DNA of 10,126 bases from contig DEIL01000251.1 in the NCBI GenBank assembly GCA_002352445.1, positions 44,769-54,894 of the forward strand. Direction: 5' to 3'. The position numbers and the translations under genes are program-made. How positions within the stretch are numbered: the stretch's first letter is position 1; each line of letters begins with the position of its first letter. Of this stretch, positions 1-5,616 are shown in pieces. The notes under the pieces are model-generated. The model was given only the letters and a program-made list of their open reading frames with translations, ran no database searches and was not told the origin of the DNA. The DNA is from Desulfobulbaceae bacterium UBA2775 (GTDB lineage: Bacteria > Desulfobacterota > Desulfobulbia > Desulfobulbales > Desulfocapsaceae).

Positions 1-1027
1 CAATAGCCATTGAATCCATAAGACATCCCAGTACACCAACCGCAACCAGAATCAGGACCAAAATCACATATCGGTTGACATTCAGGTCTCCAACCCATGT
101 TGCTAGCTCAAAAGGTAGTCTGCTGACCGAGAAAAAATAGCCAAGGATCATGGCCCCCATCACCACCATAAACAGCATCCCAGTCGTCACAGAAGTTTGT
201 AACAGGCTTGACTTGAATGATTCCCAGGTGAGTCTTTTTCGGTAAACAACAAAGCAAAACGTTCCAAAAGCACCAACTCCCGCAGCCTCGGTGGGTGTGA
301 AGACACCTAAGTAAATACCTCCAATTACTACTACAAATAAAAGAATAACCTCCCATACTTTAAGTAGAGAGGTCATTTTTTCGCTCATGGATGAGCGAGG
401 TCCCGGAGGCCCCAACGCTGGATTCATGCGGGTGATGATCATTATGGTGAGTATGTAAAAAGCAGCCTCCAGCAAACCAGGGATAAACCCTGCCAGAAAC
501 AGCTTACCAATCGATTGTTCGGTGATAATTCCGTAGATGATCAGAATAACACTGGGGGGGATTAAAATGCCTATGCTTCCACCAGCTGCGATGGCTCCAG
601 TGGCAAGTGCTGGGTGATATTTGTATTTTGTCATCTCCGGCATGGCCACCTTGCCAAGGGTAGCAGCAGTTGCCAGGCTGGAGCCACTAATAGCTGCAAA
701 GCATGCACAGGCTACAACCGTCGCCATGGCAAGTCCACCACGAAAATGGCCTAACCATTTATGCACTGTTCTGTAGAGATCTTCACTGATCCCAGCGGTA
801 AAAGCAAAAGCCCCCATAAGGATAAAAAGAGGGATAACACTCAGATTCTGGCTGGATAGTGTGCTATAGGGTACTGACTTTAACACCCCAAGAGCTGGTT
901 CGATCCCGACGATATAGGCAAAGCCTAGGAACCCGACAAGCGCCATGCTGATACCAATGTGCATTCGGATAAAAATGAGAAAAATCAGAACAATAATACC
1001 GATAATACCGACAAATATCGGATCCAT
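1..1027 (-). CDS. dctM: TRAP transporter large permease subunit DctM (3' end outside window)
   Basis: This is the large membrane subunit of a tripartite ATP-independent periplasmic transporter, which carries the substrate across the inner membrane using an ion gradient. The 342 visible residues are almost continuously hydrophobic. They begin MDPIFVGIIG and include the family's conserved stretches, for example AAISGSSLATAATLG at about 112-126 and GGSIGILIPPS at about 150-160, then GVFTPTEAAGVGAFG near 240-254. DctM proteins are usually about 425-430 residues, so roughly 80-90 C-terminal residues lie beyond base 1. The ATG overlaps the dctQ stop codon by one base (TAATG), which suggests translational coupling and fixes the start. 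It is the last visible gene of the minus-strand operon. The family call is secure; the substrate cannot be read from the sequence. Confidence 0.95.
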   Translation of the reverse strand, partial: MDPIFVGIIGIIVLIFLIFIRMHIGISMALVGFLGFAYIVGIEPALGVLKSVPYSTLSSQNLSVIPLFILMGAFAFTAGISEDLYRTVHKWLGHFRGGLAMATVVACACFAAISGSSLATAATLGKVAMPEMTKYKYHPALATGAIAAGGSIGILIPPSVILIIYGIITEQSIGKLFLAGFIPGLLEAAFYILTIMIITRMNPALGPPGPRSSMSEKMTSLLKVWEVILLFVVVIGGIYLGVFTPTEAAGVGAFGTFCFVVYRKRLTWESFKSSLLQTSVTTGMLFMVVMGAMILGYFFSVSRLPFELATWVGDLNVNRYVILVLILVAVGVLGCLMDSMAI

Positions 1028-1506
1028 TAGTTAGTAACCTCTGAAAACAATTCAATCAAATGCACAAAGAGAATCAGAGCAAACGTTGCAAAAGCTATGG
1101 CGGTTGGCGCAATAAACGGATACTCGGGTATCAACAAAACAGACGATGTTAGACCAGATCCTTTGACCTCAAAGAAATAAAGAACGTTCTGCCAAGCGAT
1201 AACTATGGCAAAAAGCAGAGTTATGAAGGTGGTGATGATATCAGCAATCGACCTGGTTTTACTGGAAAAACGGTCCATAAAAAGATCGACTGTAATGTGC
1301 TCATTTTTGTGGCCACAATAAGCAATACTGAATGGCACAAATATAGCCATCATGTATCCTACCAGCTCGAAGGCTCCGGATAAGGGACGATTAAAAACAT
1401 AACGCAGGCCAACGTCTACCACAGTGAGAAACATCATCAATGCAAGCATGGTTGCGCCGATGGCGATTAAGAAATTCGAGAGTTTTTTTGCAATAGTTGC
1501 GAGCAT
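1027..1506 (-). CDS. dctQ: TRAP transporter small permease subunit DctQ
   Basis: This is the small four-helix membrane subunit that pairs with DctM and docks the periplasmic binding protein. The 159 residues match the usual family length. Four hydrophobic segments are visible at about 12-34, 45-65, 86-112 and 128-150. The typical DctQ signature is present: DVGLRYVFNRPLSGAFELVG at about 31-50, followed by HKNEHITVDLF at about 66-76. An AAAGG-type ribosome site stands about 9 bases before the ATG. The stop codon overlaps the dctM start. A 127-bp gap with a stem-loop separates it from dctP, which probably sets its expression below that of the binding protein. Confidence 0.95.
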   Translation of the reverse strand: MLATIAKKLSNFLIAIGATMLALMMFLTVVDVGLRYVFNRPLSGAFELVGYMMAIFVPFSIAYCGHKNEHITVDLFMDRFSSKTRSIADIITTFITLLFAIVIAWQNVLYFFEVKGSGLTSSVLLIPEYPFIAPTAIAFATFALILFVHLIELFSEVTN

Positions 1507-1570
1507 TGTCTTTTAACCTTTAAAACCAACAAATATGACTCAGGCAATCCAGGGAGGTTGTCAGAGTCCA

Positions 1571-1610
1571 ATCCCCCCTGCTCATAATTATTTGGGTGAC
1601 CAGAGGGGAT
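1571..1610 (-). promoter_or_regulatory. Stem-loop in the dctP-dctQ intercistronic gap
   Basis: A 10-bp inverted repeat (1571-1580 with 1601-1610) encloses a 20-base loop. On the minus-strand transcript it pairs completely, with one G-U wobble (ATCCCCTCTG with CAGGGGGGAT). On the plus strand the same position would be a C-A mismatch, so the structure fits the direction of transcription. No U-tract follows, so it is not a standard intrinsic terminator. A likely role is protecting the 3' end of dctP mRNA or partly attenuating transcription into dctQM. The role is inferred; the pairing is seen. Confidence 0.55.
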
Positions 1611-1633
1611 GTCGGAGCTTAACTATGCAGCAA

Positions 1634-2668
1634 TTATTCCTTGCTCAAAGAAACAGCTGTGTCGAGAATTTCCTGGGCGTTGGCATGACCTTTGGCCTCC
1701 ATTTTCTTTACCCATTGTTCCCAGATCGGTTTCCCAGCTTTATCAAGCCAGCGCTGACGTTCTTCAGCTGAGAAAGAATACAAATCGATGCTCTTGCCTG
1801 TCGATTTAACTTTTTCCATAACCCCGTCTTTGGCGGTATCGAAATGGTTCTTACCCCAGAATTTTGAGCCCTTAAGCCCACTCACGCTCATGATGGCATC
1901 CTGGACCTCTTTGCCCAGACTGTCCCACTTGCGCTTATTCATAGAGATAGAGAAATAAACGGCAGGAAATGGTGTTTCGGTATAGTATTTGACTACTTCA
2001 TAGAGACGGAAGCCATGAATCGCTTCCCATGGAGCGCCCATACCATCGATAACGCCCTTTTGTAGGGACATATAGTTATCAGGCATTGGTACCATCATAG
2101 GGGTTCCCCCCAGAGCTTTCATCATTTCGGTTGGAGGACCACCACTCATACGGACTTTCATTCCACGGATATCTTCGAGAGTCTTGACCTGTTTTTTGGT
2201 GGTGATGAGGATGTACGGATTACTGGTGAACAGCAGGAGAACCTTGTTGTCGGAGAACTCTTTCTGCATAGCGGGGTACTTTTCATATAACTTCCAAAGT
2301 ACTTCGCTGCCTTTTTCAGCTGTTTTATATGGTAGTGCTGGCAGACTGACAACATCAGCCAGTGGAGTCATACCTGGCCAATATCCATGGAAACACCAGG
2401 AAATATCAGCGATACCGCTTTTGGTTGCTCCCCAGGCATCTTTTCCTTTGGTTAATGTTTGAGAGTAGAAAATCTGAATTTTAACCTTGCCTTTTGTGGC
2501 CTCTTCAACTTGCTTTGCCCAGGGAGCAATTGCATGCATCCCACTCCAGCTCGTATCCGGGTTCTGGTTGGCAAAGGTCAATGTAATTGGTTTGGCCGTT
2601 GCAATGACTGCAAACCCCAAAACAACGCTGATCAGAATAAATGACAAAAGCCTGCTTTTCTTACGCAT
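1634..2668 (-). CDS. dctP: TRAP transporter periplasmic substrate-binding protein DctP
   Basis: This is the periplasmic solute receptor that captures the substrate and delivers it to DctQM. At 344 residues it has normal family length. A Sec signal peptide is clear: MRKKSR, a hydrophobic core at about 7-22, and a probable cleavage after A25 (ATA|KP). The mature protein starts PITLTFANQNPDTSW. The conserved ligand region reads LEDIRGMKVRMSGG at about 164-177, and R173 matches the arginine that usually pairs with a substrate carboxylate. A YMSLQKGVIDG segment follows at about 199-209. The start has a strong site (GAGAGGAGG about 6 bases before the ATG). It lies 112 bp after the small iron-sulfur gene, with two hairpins in the gap. 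An organic-acid ligand is expected from R173, but its identity is open. Confidence 0.96.
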   Translation of the reverse strand: MRKKSRLLSFILISVVLGFAVIATAKPITLTFANQNPDTSWSGMHAIAPWAKQVEEATKGKVKIQIFYSQTLTKGKDAWGATKSGIADISWCFHGYWPGMTPLADVVSLPALPYKTAEKGSEVLWKLYEKYPAMQKEFSDNKVLLLFTSNPYILITTKKQVKTLEDIRGMKVRMSGGPPTEMMKALGGTPMMVPMPDNYMSLQKGVIDGMGAPWEAIHGFRLYEVVKYYTETPFPAVYFSISMNKRKWDSLGKEVQDAIMSVSGLKGSKFWGKNHFDTAKDGVMEKVKSTGKSIDLYSFSAEERQRWLDKAGKPIWEQWVKKMEAKGHANAQEILDTAVSLSKE

Positions 2669-2702
2669 TGGTGCCTCCTCTCGTTTTAATGATTACTGGG
2701 TC

Positions 2703-2728
2703 CACTTTATCCCTGCAGCAATAAAGTG
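2703..2728 (-). promoter_or_regulatory. Stem-loop 2 upstream of dctP
   Basis: A perfect 8-bp inverted repeat (CACTTTAT at 2703-2710 with ATAAAGTG at 2721-2728) encloses a 10-base loop that contains CTGCAG. It lies about 35 bases before the dctP start in the 5' leader region of that cistron. There is no U-tract after it on the minus strand, so it is more likely an mRNA-processing or stability element, or an operator, than a terminator. Confidence 0.45.
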
Positions 2729-2733
2729 AACAA

Positions 2734-2761
2734 GGAGATCGGCCACCATTGACAGATCTCC
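2734..2761 (-). promoter_or_regulatory. Stem-loop 1 upstream of dctP
   Basis: A perfect 7-bp inverted repeat (GGAGATC at 2734-2740 with GATCTCC at 2755-2761) encloses a 14-base loop. It lies just downstream of the small iron-sulfur gene and directly before the second hairpin. The pair could separate the enzyme and transporter parts of the transcript. The pairing is seen; the role is inferred. Confidence 0.45.
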
Positions 2762-2780
2762 CATGACGACATAAAAACAC

Positions 2781-3113
2781 TTACCGCGGGGAAAACAGCA
2801 CGGATCGAGGTGTTACTTCCATTTGCTCAACCAGTTCTGCCAAAGAACCAAATGCCATACATGCCGCCTGACAGTGTTTGACGCAGGCCGGTTCTTCTCC
2901 TTGCTGATGACGATTTATGCATAAATCACACAGCTCGGTTGGAAACGGCAAAAAATCAATGGCCACGGGTTTTCTCACTGCCGCATAAACGTATTCGGTC
3001 ACCTTAATCCCGCATTTTCCCGCTGGAAAACCGTGTTCCTGCTGGCAGGCCACAGCACAGCTCTGGCAGCCAGTACAATAGTCGTAATTTATTAACAATC
3101 CGTATTTAGACAT
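2781..3113 (-). CDS. Small 4Fe-4S ferredoxin-like subunit of the Mo/W oxidoreductase
   Basis: This is a probable electron-transfer partner of the large oxidoreductase encoded just upstream. The 110-residue protein has two cysteine groups: C13-x2-C16-x2-C19-x3-C23 and C62-x2-C65-x11-C77-x3-C81. This is enough for two [4Fe-4S] clusters in a bacterial dicluster ferredoxin fold. The DmsB/NrfC-type subunits usually found beside such enzymes are about twice as long and carry four clusters, so this is a half-size version. The chosen ATG (MSKYGLLINY) has an AGGAGA site 7 bases upstream. A longer frame starting 13 residues earlier is possible but would overlap the end of the large-subunit gene. The ribosome site overlaps the large-subunit stop codon, implying coupled translation. 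There is no signal peptide, so the complex is cytoplasmic. Confidence 0.88.
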   Translation of the reverse strand: MSKYGLLINYDYCTGCQSCAVACQQEHGFPAGKCGIKVTEYVYAAVRKPVAIDFLPFPTELCDLCINRHQQGEEPACVKHCQAACMAFGSLAELVEQMEVTPRSVLFSPR

Positions 3114-3124
3114 AATGGATTCTC

Positions 3125-5359
3125 CTATTCTTTGATTTTGCTTAACTTGCAAAGCGTGGTTTTATACTGCCCGCCACCAAAACCCGAACCGCTGTCTTGA
3201 GGACCAGGAATGATCTGGTTAATCTGGTAGTCCCAAACACCAAACAGATCCGGCTCACTCCCCTTCATTTCTGGCTTCCACCAGCCGTGCAGGGTATGAA
3301 TCATCTGGGGATGTACCCTCAAGGAGACGCGTACCTTCCGCTTGACCTTACCCATATCATTTTCCAGATGGATCCATTCGCCGTCAGACACTCCAAATTT
3401 TTCGGCGGTTTCTGGATGGACCTCCACATAGGGCTCCGGATCTTTTTCCCGTAGCCAAGGGATCATGCGATGTTCCGAGTGGAAAAACATATGAGATCGG
3501 GCTCCGGTTATCATAATCAGAGGATATTTAGCGTACAGTTCCGGCGTATTTACTGGTCCCTGTGCCGGTTCACGATAAAACGGTAAGGGATCAACACCCC
3601 AGCTTTCAAATGCCTTTGAGTAAAGCTCCACCCTGCCAGTTTCTGTAGTAAACCCTGGTTTGCCGTCGTGCCGTAACAGTCCCTTCTCGTGGCGGCGGTA
3701 AGGTCTACTGCTATGACCTTTAGATGGCATAGCCTGGGAACCTTGCTCGACCAGCTCATCAAAGGTCACCCCTGCAACCGAGAGTCGGTCGTTGATCAGC
3801 TCTTTGACATTTTGGTATTTGCAATTTGGATTGAGGCGATTTGCCATTTCGATATTAATTTCCCAATCGGATTTACATTCCCCTACCTGGATTGTCTTAT
3901 GCATCACACCGAGAGGCACCCACCAGGAGCGGAAACTGTCTTTTTCAGCAAAGGTGGCCGCGGGTAAAACTATATCAGCCAGTGCCATGGAGGTGGGATT
4001 ATGGAACAGATCAATTACCACGACAAACTCAAGCTTCTTCATAGCCTCATAGTGAAATTTAGCCCTGGCCGCCTGACCACCCAGTATATTGGCGGTTTGG
4101 ATCCAAGCTGCTTTTATGGGATAGGGTTTTCCCGAGTCGATCTGGTCAATTGCCATATCTGGTTGAGCCCAGCCACGAAAACCCTTAACCATGGGGTAGG
4201 TATCACAACCGATACGTGATTTGTTGAGTTTGTCCACCAAATCCTGGCCGTATAGACCAACCAACTCCTCTGTGGAGTATGGATAGGTAGTAACGCCGTG
4301 GGAAGGTCTGGCGATGACGTTGCCACCTGGGATATCAATATTTCCGGTAATAGACCAGAGATGAGCGATGGCCTGGGCCACGCTTGTTCCCTCCGGATTC
4401 ATGTCAATGGGAACGCCCCAGTGAATAGCCGCCGGACTGTTGATGGCGTAGAGTCTTGCTGCTTCGACGATTTGCTTTTCTGGGATCCAGGTTATTTGGG
4501 ACACCTTGTCCACCGGATACTCCTGGACACGTTCTTTTAATTTCTCAAATCCATAAGTCCATTTATCAACAAATTCCTTGTCGTAAAGTTCTTCATTGAT
4601 GATGACATTGAGCATACCAAGAGCAAGCGCACCATCGGTTCCAGGCCTGATTTGCAGATGATGTTCGGCTCTCGTCGACATCCAGGTGTTACGGGGATCA
4701 ATGGAAATTATTTTACTACCTCGTTTCATGCAATCCACAACCCAGTGGCCGAAAAAACCATCAGAACAGGTTGGTGGTGGATTCTGACCCCAGACGATGA
4801 TCACTTTGGGTACTTCATACTCAGGGTCATCATACCGCTTGGCGGAGAACTGGCCCGCATCCATGACGGCAAAATCACCCATTGTTGCTTTCATGCCTCC
4901 AAGTCGTGGGGTGTAACAAGACTGCCCGGAAAGACCAAGCTGTACCCAGTTTGGACTACCGTAATTATAACATAAATATGAAATCGGTCCGCCTACATCC
5001 CGGCCTGTCCCTTGAGCGAACACCACCGACTCCGCACCAAATTCATCACGAATGCTTTTAAGCTTATCTTCACAAATATCAAAAGCTTCGTCCCAAGAAA
5101 TTGGTTCAAATTTCCCTTCTCCGCGCTTGCCAACCCGTTTCAGGGGTGTGGTGAGCCGGTCAGGGTGATAGACATATTGGGTAAGTGCCAAAACCCTCGG
5201 GCAAGATCTCCCTTGGTTAAACGATGCATTCTCATCTCCCTCAACTTTAATGAGTTTACCATCTTTGACGTACAGTTTCTGGCCGCATCCACCGTGACAA
5301 CCAGCCCCGGCTGACCAGGTAGTGGTCGGAAATACCTCTACTCCTTTGTCATAGCCCAT
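3125..5359 (-). CDS. Molybdopterin (Mo/W-bis-MGD) oxidoreductase, acetylene hydratase/dehydroxylase-like branch
   Basis: This is the catalytic subunit of a DMSO-reductase-superfamily enzyme of 744 residues. The N-terminal cluster region (about 15-55) shows C21-x3-C25 and C53. The usual first cysteine, three residues before C21, is Gly18. The molybdopterin core follows, with NPPPTCSDGFFGHW at about 193-206, KIISIDPRNTW at about 216-226, TDGALALGMLN at about 241-251 and LADIVLPAATFAEKDS at about 460-475. C148, in GQSCYTPRLGG, sits where the Mo/W-ligating Cys or Sec of this superfamily lies. The C-terminal molydopterin-binding domain starts near 610 (YPLIMITGARS). There is no Tat or Sec signal, so it is cytoplasmic. 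An AGGGAGAA site precedes the ATG. It is the first gene of the operon, behind a sigma-54 promoter. The reaction is unknown: candidates are dehydroxylation, hydroxyl transfer, hydration or reduction of the acid imported by the TRAP system. Confidence 0.9.
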   Translation of the reverse strand: MGYDKGVEVFPTTTWSAGAGCHGGCGQKLYVKDGKLIKVEGDENASFNQGRSCPRVLALTQYVYHPDRLTTPLKRVGKRGEGKFEPISWDEAFDICEDKLKSIRDEFGAESVVFAQGTGRDVGGPISYLCYNYGSPNWVQLGLSGQSCYTPRLGGMKATMGDFAVMDAGQFSAKRYDDPEYEVPKVIIVWGQNPPPTCSDGFFGHWVVDCMKRGSKIISIDPRNTWMSTRAEHHLQIRPGTDGALALGMLNVIINEELYDKEFVDKWTYGFEKLKERVQEYPVDKVSQITWIPEKQIVEAARLYAINSPAAIHWGVPIDMNPEGTSVAQAIAHLWSITGNIDIPGGNVIARPSHGVTTYPYSTEELVGLYGQDLVDKLNKSRIGCDTYPMVKGFRGWAQPDMAIDQIDSGKPYPIKAAWIQTANILGGQAARAKFHYEAMKKLEFVVVIDLFHNPTSMALADIVLPAATFAEKDSFRSWWVPLGVMHKTIQVGECKSDWEINIEMANRLNPNCKYQNVKELINDRLSVAGVTFDELVEQGSQAMPSKGHSSRPYRRHEKGLLRHDGKPGFTTETGRVELYSKAFESWGVDPLPFYREPAQGPVNTPELYAKYPLIMITGARSHMFFHSEHRMIPWLREKDPEPYVEVHPETAEKFGVSDGEWIHLENDMGKVKRKVRVSLRVHPQMIHTLHGWWKPEMKGSEPDLFGVWDYQINQIIPGPQDSGSGFGGGQYKTTLCKLSKIKE

Positions 5360-5464
5360 TAAGTTTCTCCCTATAGGTACGTTATCATAGAATTGTGAAC
5401 ACTATTACATCCACCTTTGTTTAAAAATATCGAGAAATTACATACAATTTCACTCTAACAACCT

Positions 5465-5480
5465 TACAAATATCGTGCCA
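5465..5480 (-). promoter_or_regulatory. Sigma-54 (-24/-12) promoter of the oxidoreductase-TRAP operon
   Basis: On the minus strand the sequence TGGCACG-ATAT-TTGTA matches the sigma-54 consensus TGGCACG-N4-TTGCW at every defined position but one: GT replaces GC in the -12 element. The GG and GT are separated by exactly 10 bases. Transcription would start near 5454 and give a leader of about 95 bases before the ATG at 5359. The gene on the other side encodes a sigma-54 activator, which supports the call. Confidence 0.75.
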
Positions 5481-5558
5481 GCGGCTCTTCTGATATGAGT
5501 AATCCTATATCCCTATTCTAACGTCCATAATTTTTCTTATCGCGCAATTTTCTATAGA

Positions 5559-5587
5559 TTGGCTTGTATGCCTCTCCGAAATATCGT
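5559..5587 (+). promoter_or_regulatory. Possible sigma-70-type promoter of the regulator gene
   Basis: TTGGCT (5559-5564) and TATCGT (5582-5587) are spaced by 17 bases and each matches the -35/-10 consensus at 4 of 6 positions. The -10 lies within the inverted repeat, which would suit negative autoregulation. The match is only moderate. Confidence 0.25.
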
Positions 5588-5610
5588 ACCATGCTCCTGT
5601 ATTTCGGAGA
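5573..5610. promoter_or_regulatory. Inverted-repeat activator-binding site (UAS)
   Basis: An 11-bp perfect inverted repeat (TCTCCGAAATA at 5573-5583 with TATTTCGGAGA at 5600-5610) has a 16-base spacer. Its centre is about 110 bp upstream of the -24 element of the sigma-54 promoter, the usual distance for an enhancer-like site of an AAA+ activator. It also ends 6 bases before the GTG of the regulator gene and its right arm contains that gene's GGAGA ribosome site. The regulator binding here could therefore both activate the operon and limit its own synthesis. Binding is inferred. Confidence 0.6.
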
Positions 5611-5616
5611 ATAAGT

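Noticed and set aside
1507..1633. Intrinsic terminator between dctP and dctQ
   Set aside because: The hairpin has no U-tract after it on the minus strand, and dctPQM are normally co-transcribed.
4652..4975. 107-residue plus-strand frame opposite the oxidoreductase
   Set aside because: It is antisense to a well-supported conserved gene and has His/Trp-rich, non-family composition.
3125..5359. Formate dehydrogenase or acetylene hydratase as the specific function of the large subunit
   Set aside because: There is no in-frame TGA/Sec, the metal-ligand context (SCYTPR) differs from formate dehydrogenases, and His22 replaces the residue expected for acetylene hydratase. Only the superfamily is safe.
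5434..5451. Small inverted repeat GAAATT-N6-AATTTC near the operon transcription start
   Set aside because: The arms are only 6 bp and AT-rich in an AT-rich leader; likely by chance.
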